From NCBI RefSeq assembly GCF_030867095.1, contig NC_081824.1:356643829-356707828 (forward strand): DNA of 64,000 nt, written 5' to 3'. The position numbers and the translations under genes are program-made. The first letter of the stretch is position 1. Every line of letters begins with the position of its first letter. Shown piece by piece: positions 32,441 through 45,907 of this stretch. The notes under the pieces were generated by a model. That model saw nothing but the letters and a program-made list of their open reading frames with translations, was not told the DNA's origin and searched no databases. The stretch is from Alligator mississippiensis (taxonomy: Eukaryota; Chordata; Crocodylia; Alligatoridae).

Positions 32441-33026
32441 CCTAGAGTTGTATCCTACATCACTCTGAATTCCTGTAGCCATTCCATTTAACAATCCTTG
32501 TAAGATCTGGGTAGAGCAACAACTGGAGTGCTTTAGTTAATTATCTGAGGGTACTTAGTGTATTTACTCTAGAGAATGTTTCAAACTTTTTAACCTCTAA
32601 GTGGTTTAAAACTTTATGAACCATGTATGTAAATGTTAGCAAAAGACCCCCCCGCCCCCCGAGAATTCTGGCTTACTCAGTAATAGGCTCTTCAGGGGGT
32701 GCCAATAATGTGCTTATTGCAGCTCTGACACATGTTAGAGGGGTACTGCTTTTTTTTTTTTTTCAGAGGTGTTGCACAAGGCATGGTAATTGTCTCCTTT
32801 CTATTCCACTCTCAGAAACATCGAAGTGGCAAGCACTACTGGAGATAACATCAGGGAACAGTGCTCCTCTCCAACTTATTTACACAGGTGTGTAAATATA
32901 AACTTGAAAGAAGGGTTCCTTGCACATGCTCCCATCTTTGGTCACCCTCACCAGGGCTGTATGTCTTCCGGATATCCAACTTACAACAGTTGCTTTAAAA
33001 TAAAACCCTTTGCTCTTCTTAACATA
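32441..33026. other. Intron with C-rich and T14 runs, no gene
   Basis: A C7-G-C6 run lies near 32647-32660 and a long T run near 32751-32763. No gene was recognised. Confidence 0.55.
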
Positions 33027-33492
33027 TAGAGGCTTCCCTTGCTTTATGCTGTACATGTGTTCCTGGAAAATGGAGCATAACTCGAATTCGCATAAAGGGA
33101 ATGCACTTTACAATGTAACAACCAGGGATACGTTCCAAGACCTCGGCTGTACTGACCCCCCAGACTCATTTCTACCACTTTTACAAGACAATGTTGGTAC
33201 TCTCCAACGGCAGACAGTACACACAAGCACAGGACACTATCATAATGGGGATGGCAACTACAGAAACACATGTAGACAACAAGCGAGGAATACAGTTCTA
33301 CACAGGAGACTGTGTTTTGGTGCACGTCACTCCCACAATGCACGGCACAAAGCAGCTGACTGCAAGCTTCCACCACACCAATGGCATAAGAGTGAATTTA
33401 CCTTGCATATAACGAATTTTAGTATAAAAAGGGTCATTGCATAAGAGTGAATTCACAGATGCAAAACCTGCATAAAATGAGAGAAGCCTGTA
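33027..33492. mobile_element. Tigger/pogo-like DNA transposon, non-autonomous
   Basis: The ends are inverted: left 'aggcttcccttgctttatgc' and right 'gcataaaatgagagaagcct', agreeing at about 16 of 20 positions. TA dinucleotides flank or terminate both ends, fitting TA-targeting Tc1/mariner-pogo elements. The 466-bp interior encodes nothing recognisable, and the open frames across it on both strands are chance. Confidence 0.65.
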
Positions 33493-34212
33493 GTGTAACT
33501 GTCCTCTGTTAAACATTTCATTAGAATGGGTCAAATCACTTTTACTCCAAATGCTCCTTATCCAGTAACACATCTAGAAAAGTAAAATAGTAGATTATGA
33601 TGGTAATATGGTGATAGAATTAGTTCAAAAAGTTTTCCACAGTCCATAGGAAATGAAGCAATAGTGTTTTGACAAAGTTATAGTTTTATGTTTATACACA
33701 TAGAAAAAATGTCATGTAAACAGGTGCCACTATATGAATTTCAGTGGAAATGCATCTCCTTCAGTCAGAATTAAATTTGGCCAGGCTGCTTCCCTTAGAC
33801 CTATTTTGAACAGAAATATGGGGACTAGAATCTCAAATGGCTTAAGTCAGTATAACTCCATTAAATTCAAAGTTGATAAGCCCATGCAGCGACCACTGAA
33901 GTTAATAAATTCATGAAGATCAGATTCTAGGGTTTTTGTTTTATTTGGTTTTTTTTTTTAATAAAGTCTGAAGGCCAACTTCTTAGTTGTACATGTGTGG
34001 CCCGTGTTGCCTTTGTGGATGATTCATGGAAACACCTGAGGACAGCACTTATATCTAAATATCTTGAAAGAAATCTGTTTTAAATCTACATAGGAAAATT
34101 ATTTTGGAATATTTATCTCAAAAGCTGGGCAATTCTACAACAATAGGGCCTTTTAGATTAAAAAAAAAATCTTTACAGTTGCAAGTTTCCATTAAAAAGC
34201 CATGTCCTATAT
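33493..34212. other. AT-rich intron, no gene
   Basis: No gene or repeat was recognised. Confidence 0.55.
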
Positions 34213-34419
34213 CAGGGGTAGGCAACTCCCAGTATGGGTGCCGGAGCATAGCATGCAAAGGGATTTTTCTTGGCACGTGCACTTCAGGATGGATGGCAGG
34301 GAAGGGGTCAGGGCTGTGCTGCCACAAGGAGCAGGCCTCTTGCCCTGGCACACTAACATCATACAAGTCGAGGTTATGGGTGTTTTTGGCGTACTGCCCA
34401 AAAAGGTTGCTAATCCCTG
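34213..34419. mobile_element. Short hAT (MITE) with inverted ends
   Basis: It starts CAGGGGTAGGCAACTC and ends AAGGTTGCTAATCCCTG, a clear inverted pair. The flanking 8-mers TCCTATAT and TTCTAAAT match at 6 of 8. The 207-bp non-coding body and the ends fit the common vertebrate hAT pattern. Confidence 0.8.
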
Positions 34420-37244
34420 TTCTAAATGCTGTCTCAGGGAAAACTTGTACATGTGAACATCAACAAATTAAGATATTAAAAATTCAGACACTGCATTTTT
34501 TATTCAAAGAGTAAGCTGAAAAGCCGACATATTCATAGTAAGATGTCGAAATTTTGGCATTCAAATCTGTATTTACTAAGTAAATAACCCAATTTGTAGA
34601 GGTGCTGAACAGCTGCAGCTCCCACTAACATTAGTAATGAACATTTGATATAAAGGACATAATAACATAAAGAGAAGTCTTTTGATATATTGCAACACAT
34701 TGTAGTTAATGGAAGTGTACTTCCCCAACATCTCTGAAAATCAAGTCATTTTTACTGAAGTGCCTAAATGAAGATGAGATGCTTATCGTTAGGGACTGAA
34801 AACTGACAGTTTTAACCAAAGTTTCATGGGTCTCAGTAATAACTTTTGCAAGAGGTACAGTCACATGCCAAATTGTCCAAAAATCTATACCAACCTCTTT
34901 TCATTCTATACTTGGTCTCTGAAACGATGAAGACACCTGGAGGTTAAGATCATTGTCACTACTGGTTACAACCCACCTATCTATGTCACTGATATACTGT
35001 ACTGAGATAAAATTCAGTAATGCAGAATGCAGTACCTCCTGTCAATCTGTGAAAAGAAGCACTCTTTTTCGGTGCATACAGTACCTTCATTTGCTAACTG
35101 TTAAGAGATGCAGAATTCAACCAACATAAACCTAAGGACACCTACTACAGACAGTACAAATTCCAGGCATATGTCACAGGCTGTAAGAATGGCGTATACT
35201 CTGAAAACATAAGTTTAAGCTACTTGAAGTGGCTCTTCAATAATTATAAGTAGCATTAAATAAATGCTTGATAGCTGGTAACCAAAGGCTGACATCACAA
35301 ATACTTTAACAGTTTTAATATTCTGTCAATTGAGTTCAGTGATACATGTATAGAGATGCAAGCCAGAATGTTATATAGTACATCCACTTTCTGCTTAATA
35401 AGAGAGAGAGGATGTAGTTTGATGCGCAGCATTCTAGGATATGTTTGTGCCCAATGGCAGAAATAAGAAGTAGTGGATAAATGCAAATCACAATACAGGC
35501 AGTTGCTTACTGGCCTGTTATTATTGAATTGGTCTGTATGCAAGTAAAATACTTTGTGATCAGGAACAGACACATATACTTCTCCTAAGGTAGCTAGTAC
35601 AGCCTGTCACAAGTAAGTAGTGGGGAAACAAGTAGTGTTCTGCTTGCATTTAGGAAGCAGCTACCATGGGAGGGATGAATATGGACAAATCTTAAAAGTG
35701 TTGTAACTTACATCAGTAACCCCCCAGCCCCCTTCAGGTGTACTTCTTTACCAGCCTGGGCAAAAATACCCTGTTTAAGGATTTGCAACATGTGTCTGCT
35801 GGTTGGTTTACAACAGAGGAATGCCAGTTATCCTGGTGTAAACCTTGTATCTTCAGCTTTTATTCTGCTTCTGATGTTTTTCAGAGACTGAAAACCAGCT
35901 GCAAACCAGGAAAATGTTTTTACTCTATGACCTAATTTTCTTTCTCTTCTCACAAAACCAGTTCCTCTTGCTTTTTCTCATTTTTTTTCTTAATGAGAGA
36001 GCCTAATATTTTTAGTACCTATATGAAAATATTGTATTACTGATAATACAACTCTTATTTATTATTATTCTCTTTCGAATGGCTTTGTATTTGTAAGATG
36101 TACAGTACTAAGCACCAATGTTTTGATATTGTGTCTTCAGATGACAGAAATCTCTATTTCAAAAAGCATCAATGAAAGTAACTTTTACCTGATAATCAGC
36201 ATCATCAAAGCACTATCCCTCTCTCTTCTAACAAGAGTTGGAGCCTACAAATAATGATGGACAATAGATAAACATAAACAATCCTTCCCTTAACATTTTA
36301 TCTTTATTTATCATATGAATTTCTTAACATACCATATTATTTAGTCTATGAATAGGGATGATACTTCTGTGTAGAGCAACCCTGTGATGATACCGTTACA
36401 GATGAGAGCTTTTGGAGCCTTACAAATGATGGGATATATCTTCTAATTTTCTAAGTGTTCTTTGGGGTCTGCCACAAACCAGAATTAAGATTGGTTTAAA
36501 CAATCCCATGTGGGTTTCCTCTGTAGCAGGAAACCCACAAGGGTAGTTTGGATAAATACAAGTATCCTCTCCTTCCAGCCTCAAGCTGGGAAAAAAAGAT
36601 ATTGTGGCCAGGATAACATTTCTACGCACTGGCAATCTGCTGTTTCAGCAGCCATTGTGACAACAGTCAGCTAGGGTAAAGTAGGGTACCCTTCATGAAG
36701 CTTGAATTGTTATGCTACTGGATGCTACAAGTATCAAGCGTGCAAAGATGGCATCTCTACTGCTCTCTCCTATGCTGTCTTGCATGCAGCCTGGCTGTGT
36801 CTATGAGTTTGAGATGTAGGATTTAGCCCTTGTGCAGAGGTGTAACTTTATAATTTGACACTCAGGGCAGTGCAAAGGGAAGCCTCTACTTTGCACTTTG
36901 CAGTGATGGCACAGGCTACTGATGTCTTGGTGTAAGCTCCCCTACCCCAGACTGCGGTGGTATTACAGTCTGGTACTATTAGTACCAATAGTACTATTAG
37001 TACCAAATAGTAACTCCTTGGAGGTACTATTCTGGCACCCACTCTGAACAGGCATCTGGGGCTGGTGTCCCAGTTTCCCCCTCCAAGTTATGCTACTGCT
37101 CATACATCTTAATCAGGGGCTGGCTTCTATGCCTACCTGATCTCATACCCAAGAACATTACTCTCACAAAACTCAGTCAATCAGGTGGTCTGTGAAGATG
37201 GGGGAAGGAGAGGTAAGTCTCACTTTTTCATAAATTTAACAGAT
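34420..37244. other. AT-rich intron with one perfect hairpin, no gene
   Basis: TGTGGGTTTCCT (36509-36520) and AGGAAACCCACA (36528-36539) form a perfect 12-bp stem with a 7-base loop. Near 36965-37010 a 'tactattagtacca' palindromic unit is repeated twice. No gene was recognised. Confidence 0.55.
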
Positions 37245-37356
37245 TTCATAGGCATTAGGGCTGGAAGGGACCTCACGAGATCATTGGGTCCAGCCCCCTG
37301 CCCAAGGGGCAGGAAGTCAGCTGGGGTCAGATGACCTCAGCAAGATAAGCATCCAT
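37245..37356 (-). mobile_element. CR1 LINE 3' end fragment
   Basis: 'ggctggaagggacctcacga' and 'gatcattgggtccagcccc' are the antisense of the CR1 terminus. The fragment is about 110 bp, 5'-truncated, and abuts the foldback element at 37361. Confidence 0.85.
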
Positions 37357-37360
37357 TTCT

Positions 37361-38098
37361 GGGCACATCTACACATGTGATTAATGTGCACGACTAATAG
37401 CATATTGCTCCAGCGTTTTTGCTCATGGGCACGCTGTTTGAATGTATGCTTGGGAGCAAAAAAATCTGGGGCATATTGCTCTGGAGTTTATTCATGTGTA
37501 GCACATGGAGCCTGGTCAGAGCAGCCCAGGCTGCTCCATGTGTTTTCTTTTTGTCTTTGAAGTACTTGGAAAGTTGAACAGGTCCTGGCGGGGGGGGTCT
37601 TCTTGCCAGCCCAGGGCTGCTCTGACCGGGCTCCATGTGCTGCAGAGGGGCTGGCCGAGGCACAAGGGTGCTTCAGCACGAGGCTAGCTGGCAGCCTCAT
37701 GCTGAATCATCCTCATGCCCCAGCCTCTCCACAGCACGTGGAGCCCCGTTAGAGTAGTGGGGCAGGCAGGCTGACTTCCTCCCTCCCTCCTGCCCCGGGT
37801 TCCCTGCCAGCCTGGGCACCATATGCTGCAGAGGTGCTGGCTGGGCTACAAGGGTGCTTCAGCAAGGCTGCCTGCTGGGTAGCCCCGCACTGAAGCATCT
37901 TCGTGTCCCAGCCAGCCCTGTGGGCTGCAACACGTGAAACAACAACACCACACAGTAGTACTTGTGTTTAGTCAGACTACCCTGTGGAGGCATTTATTAG
38001 TCTACTGCACCCTAATAGGCCCCCATGTGTAGACAGTGACATTTTACTACAGAGCTAATTAGTCGGCTCCGCACTAAACATCTTATGTAGATGTGCCC
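37361..38098. mobile_element. Foldback DNA element, copy 3, longest
   Basis: Terminal repeats GGGCACATCTACACATG and its inverse (tatgtagatgtgccc) define a 738-bp element. The GC-rich interior holds repeated pairs such as 'ggctggccgaggcacaaggg' and a partially inverse 'tgccccagcc', giving several nested hairpins. It has no transposase. It is the best-defined member of the family also at 15105, 17365, 48028 and 63868. Confidence 0.75.
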
Positions 38099-40481
38099 AT
38101 CAATCTGTCATGCAAAGTAATCATCATACTTTATATGCAGCAGCTCCTGTTGCAATTTTGTTTTTTTCTATTACACACACACAAAGCTGTTATTAAATTA
38201 CAAGATGAACTATATGTACCCATAAGGTAAAATAATTATGTATCCCTGAGAAATAGCTGCTTTAAAAATACTATTTTTTAGAACCCACCTATTTTTACTA
38301 GGGGATTTTTATTTTTAATCTGGGAGATGGTTATGTTTCTATTCGTCGCATCTCCAAAAATACATAAATTGCTTTGCATTAGGAACATTAAAATTGCATA
38401 TGGGTTGAGCACCTGCATGAAAATTTGCAATCCACTGAAATTAAAATAGGGATGTTATATAGCTCTCAACATTCTTAAATAGAAAACTTGACAGGCCATT
38501 ACAGGAAACGTAGGGCTGCTACAACAGGGTGCTTCTTATCTGTGATACCTGTAATAATCTTTTTTGTGAAACAGACTGTTTCTTAAATAAATAGGCTACA
38601 TGGCTTAAATGAAATTAAGCAAAATGTTTGCATGTAGAAGATATACTACAAGCTAAAATTGCTTGTTAATTTTGGAGAATCAAATATGTCATGGACTTCT
38701 CATACTAGCCCAGCTACTGAGGATTTATGGGTTTATTTCTTCTCCTTGAAATATTGTTAGGGTATATGTTAAATTTCTTGTATGGAATTGTTTCTTAAAC
38801 CATTAATCTGAAAAAGAAAGAAAAGCTTCCTTTGTTGTTAATTCCCAAGTCATATAGGCCACATTTGTAAGTATACTGGATCTTTAAAAAGTTTGTATTG
38901 CTATAACCGTGTTGGATGAATAGAACAACTGTGACCAGTTAGTCAGGAGCAAGGGCTCCAAGAAGTTGCACTATAGAGTTGCCCCTCTACTTTTTATTGT
39001 AGTAGTACAATTGTAGTTTACTGTAGTAGTAAGGTCTAACCTGTTCCTGAAAGTTTACTCTGGCTCCTCTGGCAAACCCATGAATAACACAAAGTCTGCA
39101 TGCTAAACTGAGTCTTCAGGCTTGCTTTGCTGTTCTAGACAAGCTGCTTCGTAAATCAGAAATAGTATAGTAGTAAGCAGTGCTTGGAAACTACTGATCA
39201 CTACTGCTAATAGTAGTGCCAGTTAACCTGTCACCCATTAGCGAGACCTCTTGTTATGAGACCACCTGGTGCAGCACCTTGAAAAGGCTGCCTAGGAATG
39301 CAGTAGTTTTATTGTGTAGATACACCCTTATTCTCTGAGGCAGCAATTTTACATTGACAAGAATTGCCGACAGGCTATTTCCATCCAGAAGGCTAAATCT
39401 GCCAGCTCATTTTCAGGTAAAGCAGCATCTGAGGAGTTTTGCCTGGACTGGTTTGGAAGGACTAGTCTCTAATCTGTACAGTTCAGTGATTTTTACAGAT
39501 TAACTACAACTGGACAATCATTCAGTTAAGGGAAACATGAAATGACTTTGCCCCTTTTCTGTGTGAGAGAATACAATGTAGTTGCATCCATAAGAAAACA
39601 TTGGAATACAAATACGGCCAGTTAAAACACTTTTAGAATGCCACCTATTACTGTGTTATGTATAAGTGTGGTCCACAAAACAATTCTATAGTTAGTACTT
39701 CATCCAAAAAAGTTTTGAGGCTTTATAACTTTTGTGAAAGTCACTTGATGTGGTCATGTAAAAGTGGGTTGAAATATTGGTCCTTTAGGAAGTAATCTGG
39801 TTTAGGGAACCAGCATTAAACATCATTTTTAGCCAAACATATAGAAGCTGTCACAGGGAAGACAAAACTGTGACCAAACTGACCTCTATGCCTAATATGC
39901 ATTAACCTAGAAGAAGATGAGCAACCACATTAGATGTTATCATTGGGAAGTCTTCATTTGTTTTGAGGAAATATAATTGCCAGCAATTATATTTACACCT
40001 GACTTGCAGTCAGGCTGTCCTAAATCTTGCACAAAGTCTGAGTAAACAAACTTTATGCAAGGATTTTAAGAGGTTTGGAAATATTTTTAAAAGACATTTG
40101 TCACGTTTCAAGCCAAATCAGCCAAATCAAGTCCAAATCCATCAGTCAGTCCAGAACTATAAGTGGCCCTACAACTGGTAAACATCCTCCACCCCCACCA
40201 GGGGCTTTAAATATTTCCAAAGTCTTTTGGCAGGCATCCTACGTGCAGGCCCAAGCCCAGAGACTTGGGGTTCAGATGTCCCCCTGTTTCACCTGCCCTC
40301 AGCCATATGGATGCAGAAGCAAGCTAGTGAGGATCCTTCTATTTGCATAAAGTGGACTTTAAGCCTCAACACCTCAGTGGGTCTTAAACCACACCAGAAG
40401 AACAATTATCCCCTGCGGGCTTAAGGAGAACTGCTTTCATGGTGTTTCATCATAGGATGCCAGACAGTATCACCCATAGGC
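38099..40481. other. AT-rich intron, no gene
   Basis: No gene was recognised. 'ctataaccgtgttgg' near 38900 recalls the tail of the Penelope-like repeat but is too short to call. Confidence 0.5.
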
Positions 40482-40640
40482 ATGGGCAGATCCAGGATTT
40501 ACTGAAGTGGGGGCTGCCCTCAGCAAACCTGCACTCAGCCATAAGGGTGAAGTACCAGGTTGGTGGGGACTGAGGAGCTGAGAAGGGAGCAGGTTCCTGA
40601 AGGTTAGGGAGGCGTGAATTTGGGCTATGGATCTGTAATG
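40482..40640. mobile_element. Short hAT-like element related to 20145-20784
   Basis: The left end 'atgggcagatccaggattt' and the right end 'ggatctgtaatg' form an inverted pair and match the left end of the element at 20145. Flanking 8-mers agree at about 5 of 8. No coding capacity. Confidence 0.5.
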
Positions 40641-41989
40641 TCATAGATTCTCTGGCTGCCTCTCCATTGCCTGATTCCCATAGTCCTCATAGGTTGTGGA
40701 AGAGAGAGATGATGCTTGTCAATATACTGGGGGATTGGAGTTTCTCTTAATGCATTCTCTGGACAGAGGCCTATAATCCAGTAGAATTTCAAGGCCTTCC
40801 ACAACCATTCTGAAGGATTAGCATTGTAAGGGTTAAGGCTTTGCTATTCAACTCTCAGAAAGAAAAAAAATATATATTTTTTTTGGTTTTGCAGAGTACA
40901 AAGTGATACAGCTTCAAATTATTTCCCATGCAAAATTAGGATCACAGAATCAAGTGAATTAAAAAATATGTGCTTCTTCACATTAGCAAATATTGTTGTC
41001 CTACATACTACACTTTGTGCCTACCAATGAATCTTTCATGGATTATTTTGAAGGCATTGGTTATCAGACTTACTATTAGCAGCATCATTTCAGAAAAGTG
41101 TTTACCTTCACTGATTCGTTATTGACTGGTGTAATTGTACAACAATTTGCAAACAGTAAAGTCCCACCTACATTTTCCTAAATAATCATCATCCTTTTTA
41201 TATGCAAATAATTCAGAGATTGTGGGAGATATTAGAAGATGCTTTTATTATTCTTGCTTGGTGCCAATTGAGCTAAACCTTTCACCAGAGTTGCTGTAGG
41301 GGGAAAAAATCAAAGTGGAGGCTTCTTTGAAGCCGTGTAGCTCAATGATTCATGAGGGAGCCATCTTTACAGCTGAGAAATACTCGTGCATATTTTCTGT
41401 GTCTGCACTAAGAAGAAACAAGGAAGGTGTTATGGCTTTGATGATAACCTTGAGGACTTCTGTCCTCACCATGGTAAGTGAAGAAAGTAAGCTATCACCA
41501 TTAGCTCATAGTAGGAATGTGGGTTAGGAATCTATCCAGTTGTGAGAATTGATGGGGGGGGCAGCTGCTCCTCCCTCCCCTCCATCCTGTTTATCAGGAA
41601 GTGAAGGGACCAGCAGCCACTGTTCCTTGCCTCTTCCCTAAGCAAGGGGCAGGTTGCCAATTAAGGATGCGGGTGATCCAGGGAGCAACCTGCTAGTGCT
41701 CCTTGACTGGAGAGCTGGCCTGTTAAGCTCTCCCGCCAAGGGGTTGGAAGAACATCTGTACAGTACAACTTAAAGGCTGTATTTCTACCAGAATATTTTT
41801 TTCTCCAGTAGAAATGAATGTCTGTGCACAGCCAAAGTCTATCTTGCAAATATTCCAGTGTTTGCAAAATTATATATGGAACTGGTCAGGAACTTCTGAC
41901 TAATTTTTTTCATCAGAATCATTCAAATTCATTAAAAGCAACATTTTCTGTGGGTAGAAGTTGGTGAATTTTTTTATTCAAACAAGAGA
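40641..41989. other. Intron sequence, no gene
   Basis: Nothing recognised apart from a short A/T microsatellite near 40868-40884. Confidence 0.5.
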
Positions 41990-42472
41990 ATAAAAAAATG
42001 GAGAAGCTTGAGAGAGTCCAGAGGAGAGCCATATGCATGATCAGAGGGCAAGAGAATAGGCCTTATGAAGACAGACTGAGAACCATGGGACTCTTCTGCC
42101 TGGAAGAGCGCGGGCTCAGGGGTGATCTGATGGCTGCCTATAAGTTTATAAGGGGTACTTACCAGGATCTGGGGGAACGTTTGTTCACCAGAGTGCCCCA
42201 AGGGATGACAACGTCAAATGGTCACAGACTCCTCCAGGATAGTTTCAGGCTGGACATAAGGACAAAATTCTTTACTGTCTGAGCCCCCAAGGTCTGGAAT
42301 AGATTGCCGCTAGAGGTGGTTCAAGCACCTGCTTTGAATGCCTTCAAGAGACATTTGGATGTTTATCTTGCTGGGATCCTATGACCCCTGCTGACTTCCT
42401 GCCCCTGTGGCAGGGGCTGGGCTCAATGATTTTCCGAGGTCCCTTTCAGCCCTAATGTCTATGAAATCTGTG
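41990..42472 (+). mobile_element. CR1 LINE 3' part, 5'-truncated
   Basis: About 480 bp in sense orientation. It runs from 'gagagagtccagaggagagc' (end of ORF2) through the 3' untranslated region to 'ccctttcagccctaatgtct'. It aligns by eye with the end of the long CR1 at 28900-29735 and shows that the latter carries an extra insertion. Confidence 0.9.
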
Positions 42473-43225
42473 AAGAGGTAGGAGAAAGGTGTAGAAATGG
42501 CCAATTTATAATTTTTCAGCTTTTTTAAATGATTTTTAAAAAATTTTTGCTCCAAAGTGGTAATATTATTTTGGAAATTAAGATAATTCTGGTACACTTT
42601 TTAATAAAAGATCAGAATTTAAAGAATATTTTTTAAATGATAAAATTAAGAGAGATCTAGTGACTTGAACTGATCCTTTTATGTTTTGATGCACATTGAT
42701 TTTAAGATTTCAGCTTTTTATTCTGATTTGGGATAAAAACAATTTCTGAATAGATCTAAAATTATCACAAGACAGGAGAAACATGTTCTATCTAGCACTG
42801 GTAGCGGTCCCTAATGTAGGAAGCCTTTAAACATTTGCTTTCAACATTATATATATGCTCTTGGATAGTTAGACGATATAATTCTGAAACATAATTCTGC
42901 TCCCTTTTTACATCTAAATGGAAGTTTTGTAGCCACATAAATGGTATTTGGGGCACTTATTTGCAGACAACGAATCTACACTTCCCAGCCATATTTATGC
43001 CATATTTATGCATAAGTATATACATGTAAACTGAAAAATTGAAGCATACTGCCCAGGCAGTGACATGACTACATGTACAAGCTGATTCTGTATGCATACT
43101 TGTGTCCAAGTAACGAAAATGTAGACAGCCAGAACTGTATGATTAATGGGTGCTGAAGAAATTGCAGAAATTGTAGTTTTCTACAGAATTCTGTATTTGA
43201 ATGCTACAGAAACCAGTGGCTTGCC

Positions 43226-43293
<68 letters not shown>

Positions 43294-44061
43294 TGTGTTA
43301 GTATGTGTGTGTGTATCAACAACACACGTATACATCTAAAATATAAAGAATCAATTTCTGACTTCCAAAGGCCTCAAGAAGAGCTACTTGATGATAGTTT
43401 GGTGGAAATGTCCATGTAGAAGTTATGAATTCTAGTAGGTATTGAATCACTGAATACCACTGTATGCATGGAATTCACCACTTATTGTTAGTATAATCTC
43501 CCAGACTGAGGAAGATGGAGGCTTATTAAATCATAATGATTCCCATTTGAATGGGATCATTTTAGGACAATGGAATGGTCATACATAGATAAAAACATTT
43601 TTTCCACCCCTTCATGTGGGTGTGGTTTAGAAAATGGAAGATCCCTATATGGAAGAACAAAAAGATCATGTTTAGAAATTGATCTTAAAAAAAATGGAAG
43701 GAGAAAATTCAGAAGAACTCACAGAGGCAAAAAGAAAACATTAACATAGAAAAGAAACAAAGGATTATGAATTTTTAATGGGGGGGGGGGTCCTTTTTAG
43801 CTGAGGGACCAGTTGAGGGAGAAGGCAGTTAATGGTAGAGAGGAGAATGCAATTCTATGATGAATGGTTAACCTTTCCCTGCTGACTCCCTGGGACACAC
43901 AGTGTGGGCAGCCACAAGTAAATGGGGAATGGTGGGCAGTGAACAGGGATCTGGGTTTCTGTGGAACACGGTGAAGGGGGCAGGGGGCCTGGGACAGCAA
44001 TGGAGGGGAATGGGTGGGGGATTTACACCCAGATGTAGCCTAGAGTTGCTAGACCTTAATG
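42473..44061. other. Intron with (GA)n(GT)n microsatellite, no gene
   Basis: A compound microsatellite occupies 43226-43314 and a G run lies at about 43781-43790. No gene was recognised. Confidence 0.6.
43226..43314. repeat. Compound (AG)n-(GT)n microsatellite
   Basis: A pure (AG)14 run (43226-43253), a short CGCAA link and then (GT)n with a few TA interruptions. The GT part is Z-DNA-prone and the AG part triplex-prone. Likely polymorphic. Confidence 0.95.
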
Positions 44062-45899
44062 CAGAGGTAGGCAAAATACAGCCTGCAGGCTGGATCTGGC
44101 CTTCCAACTGATTGGATCTGGCTTGCCGGTGTACACCTGACAACTGAGTGTATGTGGCCAGCAGTGTTCTGCATGGGGCCTAGCCCTGCCCATTCTCATT
44201 CACCCTGGCCCCGGTCCTGGTCAGCATACAGAGCTTCCTAACAAGGCTCCTCCCAGTGCAGCTGCAGTCGCCTGGGTACTTCCCCTGCTTCCAGTGGCTC
44301 TTCTTCCTCCTGCCCCTGCTGCACCGCTCCCGGCAGCAGGCAGTACAGGAAGGCCATGGGGATGCATGCTGGGCAGCAGATGCCCATCTAGGCTGGAGGG
44401 AAGCTAGAGCCAGGCAGCTCCTGCCCCATTGTTCAGGGAACCAGCTCCTACTCCTAGCTGCCTTCAATTCACTCAGCCACCAGGCAGCCGAGTGGGTGGA
44501 AGATGATCAGGAGCTGGAGCTGGAGCTCTGCTCAGCCCCATGTAGACTGCTGTGTGGGCAGCAATAGGCCAGGTACCATACCACTTGGGTGAGCTCTGCT
44601 GCACACACACCCTGCTAAAATATCTGCAAAGTTTTAATCTAACCTGCAAGGCTTAAACCTATTTGGAGGTGGATAGACATTCCCTTTTAATTCTAGAAAT
44701 GCAGGAGCATACCTGCACTCGCTCAGGCTAGAAGCTGAGGTGGTGCTACAGTAGCCCTCCCTTGGCTTCCACAGGCTGAGCGGAGGCCGGGGCAGGGGGG
44801 TATCGCCAGGCCCCAGCAGGATGCTCTAATTGTTCCCCCATCCTGAGCAGCCCAGCAGGGAATGTTTATCACCACTAACTCAGTGTTTATCAACCCATTA
44901 AGAAAACAAAGCCTTTCTCCAAACTCCTCTTAAACAGTTTTTCCAAGGAAGGACATTAAGGTACCTGTTGATTAGCTCCAAAAAGCCTGTCTGCCTTTAT
45001 TGTCTCCCACATCAGGACCATAGCCAGCATGTGGTCTGCTAGCTAATGCTGAGGTGTCTGTGTAAAGCAGAGGGGCAAGGGGAATAGTCCCTGCTTAGCA
45101 TGGAGAAGCCAGGCATATACTCTGTGCCTGAAAGTCTCTGCTGGAGCTCTGGCCAGGGAGCAGAGGGAGAGGCCAGTCATGCTGTGGAGAAGAGCACCCT
45201 ACCAGCCCAGAGAGCATGCTGGGATGTTGGGGGTGTCTGGTTTATCTTAAACCAGCAAGGGGTCTGGGACAGACATTGCATAAAGCGGTTTGAGCCAAAT
45301 CAGTTCGTCTGATACTACATTCAACCAGGTTTATCTCAAGCCGGTTTCAGCCATTTTCAAACTGGTTTATGTGCACTGAACATCTGTTCTGTTACAGGTT
45401 TAAACCAATTTCTGATCACTTTGACTGGTTTATATGTAATGTCTGTCCCTAGTCCCTATATCCCTCCCTCCCCCTACTGTCAGCTGGCTCCCAGGACCTA
45501 GTGTGTAGGCAGCTGCTCAGGACACATGCACACCCACCTCCCATGCACACTTATCACTCTACACCTAACCCACATGCTCATCGCCCACACATCCACAAGA
45601 CTACCCCTTCTACTCCCCCACAAACACCCTCCATGCCCTTACACAATATACAAGAATAAGACTTTATTTTTGACCTATTATGCAGTTACCTCTATATACA
45701 CTACTAAAAAAACATAAATTGGAAGAAATTTATTTTTGAAATACAGTGAAAACCAAACGTCTATTATAACATTTTTAATATTATGAATTGGTTTTATCTA
45801 TATATTTTTTAATCTTCTGAAAGATTTTATGTGCTTGTCCCTCAACAGCTCACCAAACTCGTTAAGCAGCTCTCCTGCCAAAATAACTGTCCACCCCTG
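44062..45899. mobile_element. hAT element with perfect 8-bp target duplication
   Basis: CCTTAATG is found at 44054-44061 and again at 45900-45907. The element begins CAGAGGTAGGCAAAATACAG and ends ACTGTCCACCCCTG, fitting the vertebrate hAT terminal pattern. Its 1838 bp include a nested element (about 44590-45451) and GC-rich sequence. No transposase frame was recognised, so it is a non-autonomous or decayed copy. Confidence 0.85.
44590..45451. mobile_element. Nested element, copy A of an inverted pair
   Basis: It matches, in opposite orientation, the element at 50167-51017. Shared parts include 'taatctaacctg', the 'ctaactcagtgtttatca' block and a terminal region rich in AAACCAGTTT-like palindromic units. 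The right end is 'aatgtctgtcccta' at 45451; the left end is diverged or truncated. Confidence 0.7.
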
Positions 45900-45907
45900 C
45901 CTTAATG

